A DNA stretch of 7,348 nt from an uncultured Oscillospiraceae bacterium. Its GTDB lineage: Bacteria; Bacillota; Clostridia; Oscillospirales; Ruminococcaceae. Positions 1 to 6,197 of this stretch are shown in pieces. The translations under genes and the position numbers were made by a program. Below the pieces are notes generated by a model. That model was not told where the DNA came from and made no database searches. It saw only the letters and a list, made by a program, of their open reading frames with translations. The stretch's first letter is position 1. Each line of letters starts with the position of its first letter. Location of the stretch: NCBI GenBank assembly GCA_900548355.1, contig URKR01000054.1, positions 1 through 7,348 on the forward strand, written 5' to 3'.

Positions 1-756
1 CGCCACCGCCGCGCCGAACTGCAGCGCCGCCGCGCCCCAGCGATGGGTGAGCCGGCCGCGGTCGATGGCCGCGAGCAGCGCGCAGACGAGCACGAGCGGC
101 AGAAAATACGGGTGAATGCCGACCGCCGCAAACCCCAAAACCGGGAACCAGGCAGCCCAGCCGCGCGCTTTGCCGCCGGCAGTAAGCGCGGCGCGGGATT
201 CAAGCCAGGCAAAGAGCGCAAACAGGAACAGCCACTGCGAGGCGAGCGCCGTGTGGCGGAACGCGCGCTCCCACAAGGTGGGCAGGCAGGCAAAGAGCGC
301 CCCGCCCAGCCCGCCGCCAAGCGCGATTTCCACCCGTGTTTTGCCGCCGCGCGCGGCCAGCAGACCGCCGGCCGCCCCCTGCAGCGCAAAGCAGCCGAGG
401 GTGTACCACCCGAACCACTGGAAGGTGGCGGGCAGCGCGCCGCGCAGCAGCTTGAGCGCGATGCTGACCCAGGGCAGGCTGTCGGTATACGAAATTGCGG
501 TGCCGCCGGGCCATGCGATGGTATCGGCGTACCCCAGCGGGAAAGCCCAGTGGCTGTTGCGGAAGAGCAGCCAGCCCGCATAATGCTGCTGGACATCCCA
601 TTCATCGTAGCCGTTTAAGATCCAGCCGTCCCAGCCGGTGTTGAGCGGGGCCGAGCCGTAGACCCAGAAGAAGACGGCCGCCCCCGCCAGCGCGCCGAGC
701 ACCGCGGCCGGCCACAGGCGGCGCAGTGCGGCGTGCGTTGTCATCTTTGTATGCAT
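1..756 (-). CDS. DUF6311-type multi-pass membrane protein, 3' part outside window
   Basis: The minus strand is open from an ATG at 756 to the window edge, giving 252 codons and no stop; this is the N-terminal part of a longer protein. Hydrophobic segments are visible at about residues 14-33, 116-134, 146-160, 173-186 and 202-230, so it is an integral membrane protein. Motifs that resemble the DUF6311 family (polytopic, glycosyltransferase-C-like, function not established) are a DEWDVQQHYAGW stretch near 51-62, PLGYADT near 73-79, an ISYTDSLP stretch near 88-95, FQWFGWY near 112-118, RHTALASQW near 167-175 and HPYFLP near 215-220. The start is supported by a GAGGG (761-765 on the complement) four bases upstream. 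It begins 10 bases after the rel stop, so it is probably co-transcribed with recJ and rel, although it is not a usual partner of them. A role in handling lipid-linked sugars or cell-surface glycans is only a guess from the fold class. An in-frame second ATG at 744 is a weaker start. Confidence 0.72.
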   Translation of the reverse strand, partial: MHTKMTTHAALRRLWPAAVLGALAGAAVFFWVYGSAPLNTGWDGWILNGYDEWDVQQHYAGWLLFRNSHWAFPLGYADTIAWPGGTAISYTDSLPWVSIALKLLRGALPATFQWFGWYTLGCFALQGAAGGLLAARGGKTRVEIALGGGLGGALFACLPTLWERAFRHTALASQWLFLFALFAWLESRAALTAGGKARGWAAWFPVLGFAAVGIHPYFLPLVLVCALLAAIDRGRLTHRWGAAALQFGAAVA

Positions 757-766
757 GGCGCCCTCG

Positions 767-2959
767 TCAGTTTCGCGTCACGCTCACAACGTCCTTGACC
801 TTGCGCAGCCGGGCCACGACGTTGTTGAGGTGTTCGGTGTTGGTGATGCCGATGGTCACGCTCATCCGGGCGCGGCCCTGGTCGGCGGAGCGGGCGTCGA
901 GCGAATAGATCGGCACCCGCATATCGCCAAGCGCGAGCGCGACGTCCGAAACAAGGTTTGCACGGTCCATGCAGACGATCTCAAGCGTGGCTTTGTAATC
1001 CTCCCGCACGGTGTCGGCCCAGTATGCCTTGACCCAGCGGTCGCGGTTTTCGGGGTGGCGCATGCTTTCGCGGGCGTTGGCGCAGTCCTTTTTGTGGATC
1101 GAAACGCCGAACCCGCGGGTGACAAAACCGATGATCTCATCGCCGGGCAGCGGCGAACAGCACTTGGCAAACTTGATCGGGCAGTTGTCAATGCCTTCGA
1201 CGACGACGCCGTCCGACGAATGGATTTTGCGGATATCGACGGTCGGGATGGCTTTGGGCTCGGCGTCGTTGGCCTTGAGGCGGTTGTATTCGTCCTTGAG
1301 CTTGGGCAGGATGCGGGCCATCTGCAGGCCGCCGTAGCCGATTGCGGCGTACATTTCCTCCACCGTGTTGCAGTGGTTGCGCTTGGCCAGCGCCGAGAGG
1401 AATTCCTCCTGCTTGTCGGCCGGCACGCTCATCAGGTTGCGGCGCATCTCGCGCTCAAGCGCGTCCTTGCCTTCGGCAATGTTTTCTTCCCGGCGTTCTT
1501 TTTTGAACCAGTTGCGGATCTTGTTCTTGGCTTCGCTGGTTTTGACGATGTTGAGCCAATCGCGGGAAGGGCCGCGGTTTTCGGGGCCGGTGATGATCTC
1601 GATAATTTCGCCGGTGACGACCTGGTGGTCGATCGGCACAATGCGGTTGTTGACCTTGGCGCCGATCATCCGGTTGCCGACGGCCGAGTGGATCGCATAA
1701 GCGAAATCGATGACGGTCGCGCCGGCCGGCAGGTTGATGACGTCGCCGCGCGGGGTGAAGGCAAAGACCTCCTCGGGCAGAAGGTCGGACTTGATATCGC
1801 TGAGCAGGTCGGTCGCGTCGGCGCTGGAGCGCTGGCTTTCGAGCAGCTGGCGCACCCAGGCCAGGCGTTCTTCCAGCTTTTCATTGCTTGTGGAGATGCC
1901 GGCCTTGTACTTCCAGTGGGCCGCGATGCCGTATTCGGCCATGCGGTCCATCTCCCAGGTGCGGATCTGCACCTCAAACGGGATGGCTTCGCGCCCGATG
2001 ACGGTGGTGTGCAGGCTTTGGTAGCCGTTGGGTTTGGGGGTTGAGATATAGTCCTTGAACCGGTTGGGCAGCGGGTGGTACATATCGTGGATCAGGCCCA
2101 GCGCGGTGTAGCATTCGGCCACCGAAGCGCAGATGATCCGCACGGCGTAGACATCGTAGATTTCCTCAAAATCCTTGTTCTGGATGAACATTTTGCGGTA
2201 GATGCCGTAGATGCTTTTGACCCGGTGGCGGATGGTGGCGTTTTCGATGCCGTTTTCTTCCAGGTGGGCGCGGATGGTATCGCAGACGCCGTTCAGGAAT
2301 TCATCGCCGTGTTTGTTGAGCAGCGCGCGGATCGTCTCATAGCCGACGGGGTCGAGGTAGCGCAGGCTGCGGTCCTCAAGCTCTTCTTTGATGTTCGAGA
2401 TGCCGAGCCGGTGGGCGATCGGGGCATAGACCTCCATCGTTTCCAGCGCTTTGTCGCGGCGCTTTTGTTCGGGCCAGGCGTCGCCGGTGCGCATGTTGTG
2501 CAGCCGGTCGCAGAGCTTGATAATCATGACCCGGACATCCTGGCTCATCGCCAGCAGCATCTTGCGCAGGTTTTCGGCCTGGCGGTCTTCGACATTCGAA
2601 AACTTGATCTGGGTCAACTTTGTAACGCCGTCCACCAGCAGCGCCACCTCGGCGCCGAATTTCTGCCGGATTTCCTCGATGGTGACGGCGGTGTCCTCGG
2701 CCACGTCGTGCATGAGGGCGGCGGCGATGCTCTCGCTGTCCATGCCCATCTCCACAAGGATTTCGGCCACGCTGAGCGGGTGGCAGATATAGGGTTCGCC
2801 GCTGCGGCGGCGCTGGTCGGCGTGGGCGGCTTCGGCCAGGGCGTAGGCGCGGTCAACCAGGGCGAAATCATAGGCGCGCCCGCTGTCCCGCATCTCCTGC
2901 TTGAGCATATCGTAGGTGATCGGCATCGGCGCGCGGTTGTCTTCCCGTTTCACTTCCAT
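767..2959 (-). CDS. relA: Bifunctional (p)ppGpp synthetase/hydrolase (Rel/RelA-SpoT homologue)
   Basis: This is a complete 730-residue long RSH enzyme of normal length. It makes (p)ppGpp from ATP and GDP/GTP and degrades it, setting the stringent response in the cytoplasm, usually on ribosomes. The N-terminal HD hydrolase domain (about 35-190) keeps H60, the HDxxED motif (H84, D85, E88, D89) and D151 in a KLCDRLHNM motif, where the family more often has Ala for Cys. The synthetase domain (about 235-355) has RFKDYI at 300-305, NGYQSLHT at 311-318 and EVQIRT at 329-334. The RxKD signature is that of bifunctional rather than synthetase-only enzymes. A TGS domain follows at about 397-457, then a helical region, a Cys-rich zinc-finger-like domain (C593, C600, C601, C626) and a C-terminal ACT domain at about 655-729. 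The start at 2959 is chosen because GGGAGGGG (2967-2974 on the complement) lies seven bases upstream. It follows recJ by 15 bases. The Bacillus-type order recJ-apt-rel lacks apt here. Confidence 0.97.
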   Translation of the reverse strand: MEVKREDNRAPMPITYDMLKQEMRDSGRAYDFALVDRAYALAEAAHADQRRRSGEPYICHPLSVAEILVEMGMDSESIAAALMHDVAEDTAVTIEEIRQKFGAEVALLVDGVTKLTQIKFSNVEDRQAENLRKMLLAMSQDVRVMIIKLCDRLHNMRTGDAWPEQKRRDKALETMEVYAPIAHRLGISNIKEELEDRSLRYLDPVGYETIRALLNKHGDEFLNGVCDTIRAHLEENGIENATIRHRVKSIYGIYRKMFIQNKDFEEIYDVYAVRIICASVAECYTALGLIHDMYHPLPNRFKDYISTPKPNGYQSLHTTVIGREAIPFEVQIRTWEMDRMAEYGIAAHWKYKAGISTSNEKLEERLAWVRQLLESQRSSADATDLLSDIKSDLLPEEVFAFTPRGDVINLPAGATVIDFAYAIHSAVGNRMIGAKVNNRIVPIDHQVVTGEIIEIITGPENRGPSRDWLNIVKTSEAKNKIRNWFKKERREENIAEGKDALEREMRRNLMSVPADKQEEFLSALAKRNHCNTVEEMYAAIGYGGLQMARILPKLKDEYNRLKANDAEPKAIPTVDIRKIHSSDGVVVEGIDNCPIKFAKCCSPLPGDEIIGFVTRGFGVSIHKKDCANARESMRHPENRDRWVKAYWADTVREDYKATLEIVCMDRANLVSDVALALGDMRVPIYSLDARSADQGRARMSVTIGITNTEHLNNVVARLRKVKDVVSVTRN

Positions 2960-2974
2960 TTCGGTTCCCCTCCC

Positions 2975-5023
2975 TTATGGCTGTGGATTCTGGCCGGCGG
3001 CCAGCGCGCGCAGCGTTTGCAGCACCGGCGCGTCATCCAGGTTCTTTTTGGCTGTGACGGCGGCAGGCCGCCAGCAGCCTTCCCTCTCTTCAATCAGGCC
3101 CAGTTCGGCCAGCGCGTCCAGCGCGGCCAGCGTGCGGCCGGTGTGGTCGGGCCCGAGCTGTGCAAACAGCGGCTGCAGGTCGCCGGCCGGCACGCCGCCG
3201 GCACGCACAAGCCGGTACACCGTGGCAATGGCCGCGCGGTCCGGCAGAAAGGCGGCGGCCTGTTCGGGCGGCAGCGCCGTGCCGGCGCGCAGCGCTTCCA
3301 TGGCGGCGGCCTGACGGGCCGGGGCGTTGCCGAGGTTTGCCGGGCGCAAAGCGCGGCAGTGGGCCGATACCATCGGCCCGCCGCGGCCGTGGAAGATGCC
3401 GACTTCCAGCACGGCGTCCACCGCCGTGCCAACCGGGTAGGCCACAGCCGAAGGCGGGGTGCCGAACAGCGAGACAAAGCAGGTATCGCCCCCCTGGCGC
3501 AGCCGCAGCCGGGTATGGCGGCCTTCGTTGCCCATCGGCCAGATGCCGTCCACCACGGCGTTCTGCACAAGCAGCTGGGGCACCGGGTTGCCGGCGCCGA
3601 ACGGGGCCAGGCGGCCCAGCTCCTGCACCGGGGCCAGGGCCAGCTCGGCGATGGCGGCGGGGGCGTCGGCGGTGAGGGTTTCGGGCCCGGGGGCCGGGGC
3701 TTTTTGCACGGCCCAGGCGTTGATGGCCGCCCGGAACGCCGGGATGTTGCCGGTCTGGATGGTCAGGCCGGCGGCCGCGGCATGGCCGCCGCAGCGCAGC
3801 AGCAGATGCTGGCAGGCCGTGATGGCCGCATGCAGGTGGAAGCCGGCCGGCGCGCGGCCGCTGCCGCGGCCCTCCTCCCCTTCGATGGCGATGACGATGG
3901 CCGGGCGGCCGTAGCGCTCCATCAGGCGGCTGGCCACAATGCCGATGACGCCGGGGTGCCAGCCCTCCCCCGCGACAACCAGCACCCTGTCATGGGCGCG
4001 GGCGGGGTCGGCTTCCAGCGCCTGCCGGGCGGCGGCAAAGATCTCCTGCTCCGCCTTTTGGCGGGCGGCGTTGATCTCCTGCAGGCGGGCCGCAATGCCG
4101 GCGGCCTGCTCCTCATGTTCGCACAGAAGCAGTTTGAGGGCAAGCGCGGCGCTGTCCATGCGGCCGGCCGCGTTGAGCCGCGGCGCCAGGCCGAAGCTGA
4201 CCGTTTCGGTTGTGATGGGTTTGCCGGCATAGCCGGCGGCTTCCAGCAGGGCCTGCAGGCCGGGGCGGTTGGAATCGGCCAGCATGGCGAGACCTTCGCG
4301 CACGATGGTGCGGTTTTCGCCCACAAGCGGCATGACATCGGCGATGGTGCCAAGGGCCGCCAGCTCGCCAAAGACGGCGAGCAGTTCTTCCGGCGGGCAG
4401 CCTTCCAGCGCGGCGCAGAGCTTGAAGGCAACGCCGGCGCCGCACAGCTGCTTGCAGGGGCTTGTATCGTCGGCACGGTTGGGGTCCACAACGGCGACGG
4501 CTTCGGGCAGCGTGTCCCCGGGCAGGTGATGGTCGGTGATGACAAGGTCAACGCCGAGGCTGCGGGCCAGGGCGGCTTCCTGCACGGCGGCGATGCCGTT
4601 GTCCACCGTGATGATGAGGGTGTAGCCTTTTTCCGCCAGCGCGCGGACGGTGTCGGCGTTGAGGCCGTAGCCGCCGCCGTCACGGCTGGGCAGTTTGCAG
4701 CGCACCAGCGCGCCGAGGTTCTGCAGGCATTCAAACAGGATGGCGGTGGCCGAAACGCCATCGACATCATAATCGCCGAAGATGACGATCCGCTCGCCCG
4801 CATCAACGGCCTGCTGGATGCGGGCGACGGCCTTGTCCATATCCCGCATCAGGAACGGGTCGGTGAGTTCGTCCCGGCCATCCAGCAGGTGGGCGGCCGC
4901 GGCGGGGTCCTGTACGCCGCGGGCTGCCAGTACCCGGCTGAGCAGCGGGCCGTAGCCGGCCGCACGCAGGGTCTGTTCGGCCGAAGGGTCCGCCGGTTTT
5001 GTTTGCCAGGCACGATAGAGCAT
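2975..5023 (-). CDS. recJ: Single-stranded-DNA-specific 5'-3' exonuclease RecJ
   Basis: RecJ degrades single-stranded DNA 5' to 3' in recombinational and mismatch repair; it is a DHH-family, metal-dependent cytoplasmic enzyme. With the start at 5023 the protein has 682 residues. The DHH domain carries GDYDVDG at 83-89, the D141-N142 motif, the name-giving DHH at 164-166 and VVDPN at 178-182. The DHHA1 domain (about 346-440) carries GSGR at 387-390 and CGGH at 411-414. An OB-fold region follows at about 465-560 with the typical LAPFGAGNP segment. A further C-terminal domain, about 590-650, looks winged-helix-like, as in the longer Bacillota RecJ proteins, and explains the extra length over the 577 residues of E. 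coli RecJ. The frame is open upstream to an ATG at 5131, but that extension is unlike RecJ and runs into the palindromic repeat. The ATG at 5023 has AAGGA seven bases upstream (5031-5035 on the complement). It is the first intact gene of the recJ-rel-DUF6311 unit. No convincing promoter was seen. Confidence 0.96.
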   Translation of the reverse strand: MLYRAWQTKPADPSAEQTLRAAGYGPLLSRVLAARGVQDPAAAAHLLDGRDELTDPFLMRDMDKAVARIQQAVDAGERIVIFGDYDVDGVSATAILFECLQNLGALVRCKLPSRDGGGYGLNADTVRALAEKGYTLIITVDNGIAAVQEAALARSLGVDLVITDHHLPGDTLPEAVAVVDPNRADDTSPCKQLCGAGVAFKLCAALEGCPPEELLAVFGELAALGTIADVMPLVGENRTIVREGLAMLADSNRPGLQALLEAAGYAGKPITTETVSFGLAPRLNAAGRMDSAALALKLLLCEHEEQAAGIAARLQEINAARQKAEQEIFAAARQALEADPARAHDRVLVVAGEGWHPGVIGIVASRLMERYGRPAIVIAIEGEEGRGSGRAPAGFHLHAAITACQHLLLRCGGHAAAAGLTIQTGNIPAFRAAINAWAVQKAPAPGPETLTADAPAAIAELALAPVQELGRLAPFGAGNPVPQLLVQNAVVDGIWPMGNEGRHTRLRLRQGGDTCFVSLFGTPPSAVAYPVGTAVDAVLEVGIFHGRGGPMVSAHCRALRPANLGNAPARQAAAMEALRAGTALPPEQAAAFLPDRAAIATVYRLVRAGGVPAGDLQPLFAQLGPDHTGRTLAALDALAELGLIEEREGCWRPAAVTAKKNLDDAPVLQTLRALAAGQNPQP

Positions 5024-5249
5024 AGAGGTTTCCTTTCTTGGTGCGAACGATGCGAATGCTCGCAGGTCCGTTATGAAAATGGTTGCAGGCTTTGCGCAGC
5101 AGGGACTGTAAGGGCGAACCGTGTTCGCCATAGGGTGCGACGGCGCTTCTATGGATTTCTGTGTTCTGCCCGCTTTTTAGCGGCAATGGCGCAGAGTGCG
5201 CCGCTACAGTCCCAATAAAATTCAGGTTTATCGTATCCTCTTGGGCTGT
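5024..5249. other. Intergenic region between recJ and the xpaC-like fragment
   Basis: This 226-base gap holds no credible gene. It contains the recJ ribosome binding site (5031-5035 on the complement) and the palindrome cluster at 5102-5213. Toward recJ, near 5041-5065, there is a small direct repeat of tgcgaa (two copies three bases apart) and a short gcga/tcgc palindrome, too small to interpret. No -35/-10 pair with good spacing was found on the minus strand, and there is no hairpin followed by a T-run, so neither a promoter for recJ nor a terminator for the xpaC-like gene can be named. The composition is less GC-rich than the flanking genes near 5214-5240. Confidence 0.6.
5102..5213. repeat. 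Palindrome cluster bounded by a 9-bp inverted repeat (REP/MITE-like)
   Basis: The outer arms gggactgta (5102-5110) and tacagtccc (5205-5213) are perfect inverted repeats; extending inward to 15 bases gives 13 matches. Between them lie several small hairpins: ggcgaac/gttcgcc with a three-base loop (5113-5129), ccatag/ctatgg (5128-5133 with 5149-5154), ccgct/agcgg with a four-base loop (5170-5183) and ggcgca/tgcgcc with a three-base loop (5188-5202). So much symmetry in 112 bases points to a non-coding dispersed element of the REP or MITE kind. No transposase and no clear target-site duplication is visible. The hairpins lack a following T-run, so they are not ordinary intrinsic terminators, although they could still affect the 3' end or stability of an xpaC-recJ transcript. 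Whether it is repeated elsewhere in the genome cannot be seen here. Confidence 0.55.
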
Positions 5250-5561
5250 TCATTCGGGTTTTGCGCGGCTGCCGAAATCTTCCTCAAAATCATTCGTCAG
5301 CCCGTCCTGGCGCAGCATCGATTCAAGGGTGTCGATCTCGGTGGAAACGTCCAGCCGGACATCCTGCAGCAGGGTGTCGTAGAGGTTCTGGTAGGCGCTG
5401 TTGAGGGTGTAGAGGATGCCGGTGATCTCACCGCGGATCTTTTCCGCCGATTCGGCCCCCGTATCCCCCAGCCCGCGGGCGGTATCCAGCAGCTTGCGGG
5501 TGGTGGGCAGGTAATACTCCCGGAAGCGGCGCAGCCGGGGCAGTTCGCCCATCTGCTGGTG
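5250..5561 (-). CDS. XpaC-like protein (5-bromo-4-chloroindolyl phosphate hydrolysis family), C-terminal fragment
   Basis: Only the last 100 or so codons are present, ending with TGA at 5250-5252. The recognisable part reads LPRLRRFREYYLPTTRKLLD, then a helical stretch with GEITGILYTLNSAYQNLYD, then DVSTEIDTLESMLRQDGL and an acidic tail. The RRF-x2-YYLPTT-x-KLL motif and the later EI-x2-LE-x-ML-x2-DGL motif are typical of the C-terminal half of XpaC/YceN-like proteins, whose function is poorly known; some members sit beside tellurite-resistance-type genes. Upstream of about 5552 the frame stays open to 5903, but that sequence is the antisense of pyrK and bears no likeness to XpaC, so the gene is cut by the join at about 5532-5570. 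It points toward recJ, 226 bases away, and may have been the gene upstream of it. The frame of the surviving part is intact, which suggests a recent break or an assembly error rather than an old decayed pseudogene. Confidence 0.68.
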   Translation of the reverse strand, partial: HQQMGELPRLRRFREYYLPTTRKLLDTARGLGDTGAESAEKIRGEITGILYTLNSAYQNLYDTLLQDVRLDVSTEIDTLESMLRQDGLTNDFEEDFGSRAKPE

Positions 5562-6197
5562 CCCGGGAAAACCCTCCGCCGCCCGATCTCCATTTGCGAC
5601 GCGGACAAGCGGGCCGGCACGCTGCGCCTGGTGTTCGAAGTGCGGGGGGAAGGCACGGAGATTCTTTCCCATTATAAAGTTGGCGAGTCGCTGGACGTGC
5701 TGGCCCCTCTGGGGCATGGCTTTACCGTGGGCGATACCTCCCGCAAGGCGGTCTTTGTCGGCGGCGGCATCGGCGTACCGCCCCTGCTTTACACAGCGAA
5801 GCAATTCGGCCCAAATGCGACGGTAATCATCGGTTACCGGAACCGGGACGCGGTAATCCTTCAAAAGGATTTTGAGGACGCCGGGTGCCGGGTGATCCTG
5901 CATACCGACGACGGCAGCGCCGGGCGCGGCGGCTTTGTAACCGAGAGCTACCGGGAGGTGCTAAAAGGCCAGGAGCAGGTGTTCGCCTGCGGGCCTGCCC
6001 CCATGCTCAAAGCGGTCGCCTCCCTCGCGCAGGAAAAGGGCGTGCCCTGCCAGATTTCCCTGGAGGAGCGCATGGGCTGCGGCGTAGGCGCCTGCCTGGT
6101 GTGTGCCTGCAAGATCAGGCGCGCGGATGAAAGCGAGGGGTACCTGCATGTATGCAAGGACGGCCCTGTATTTGACGCCAAGGAGGTTTTGTGGTAA
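5532..6197 (+). CDS. pyrK: Dihydroorotate dehydrogenase B electron-transfer subunit PyrK, 5'-truncated
   Basis: PyrK is the FAD and [2Fe-2S] subunit that passes electrons from dihydroorotate, through PyrD, to NAD in pyrimidine synthesis. Homology starts at QPGQFAH (5532-5552). PGQF normally lies about 35-40 residues into a protein of about 255, so the start and first strands of the FAD domain are missing; about 221 codons remain. The FAD-binding RRPISICD motif is at 5577-5600, the GEGTE segment follows, the NAD-binding GGGIGVPPLLY motif is at about 5761-5793, and the CGPAPML motif at about 5989-6009. The cluster ligands lie in GCGVGACLVCACK and a later HVC, fitting Cx4Cx2CxnC. The frame continues upstream to an ATG at 5196, but that part is the antisense of the xpaC-like gene and not PyrK, so a 333-residue product would be a false fusion. 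The stop codon TAA overlaps the pyrD ATG by one base. Confidence 0.88.
   Translation, partial: QPGQFAHLLVPGKTLRRPISICDADKRAGTLRLVFEVRGEGTEILSHYKVGESLDVLAPLGHGFTVGDTSRKAVFVGGGIGVPPLLYTAKQFGPNATVIIGYRNRDAVILQKDFEDAGCRVILHTDDGSAGRGGFVTESYREVLKGQEQVFACGPAPMLKAVASLAQEKGVPCQISLEERMGCGVGACLVCACKIRRADESEGYLHVCKDGPVFDAKEVLW
6181..6186 (+). promoter_or_regulatory. Ribosome binding site of pyrD
   Basis: AGGAGG here is a full Shine-Dalgarno core inside the end of pyrK. It lies four bases before a GTG at 6191 and ten bases before the ATG at 6197. The ATG is preferred because four bases is a short spacer, the ATG overlaps the pyrK stop as TAATG, and the protein then begins MADLSVKIAG, a usual PyrD start. 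The GTG would add only two residues. Confidence 0.7.

Noticed and set aside
43..618. Plus-strand ORFs at 43-618 and 116-583 and a minus-strand ORF at 200-601
   Set aside because: All overlap the minus-strand membrane protein frame (1-756), which has hydrophobic segments, DUF6311-like motifs and a ribosome binding site. The competing translations are Arg/Ala/Pro-rich shadows.
755..2044. 429-codon plus-strand ORF
   Set aside because: It lies wholly antisense to rel, in the complementary codon register, and resembles no family I recognise.
5024..5131. Upstream start for recJ at 5131 (36 extra residues)
   Set aside because: The added segment is unlike RecJ N-termini, passes through the palindromic repeat, and the ATG at 5023 has a better-placed ribosome binding site.
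5170..5202. Hairpins considered as a rho-independent terminator for the xpaC-like gene
   Set aside because: The stems are only 5-6 bp, and no T-run follows either one on the minus strand or on the plus strand.
2075..5218. 1047-codon plus-strand ORF
   Set aside because: It runs antisense through recJ and part of rel, spans two unrelated genes and their gap, and its translation has the low-complexity Gly/Ala/Val/Arg/Gln/His look of a high-GC antisense frame. Both minus-strand genes have all family motifs.
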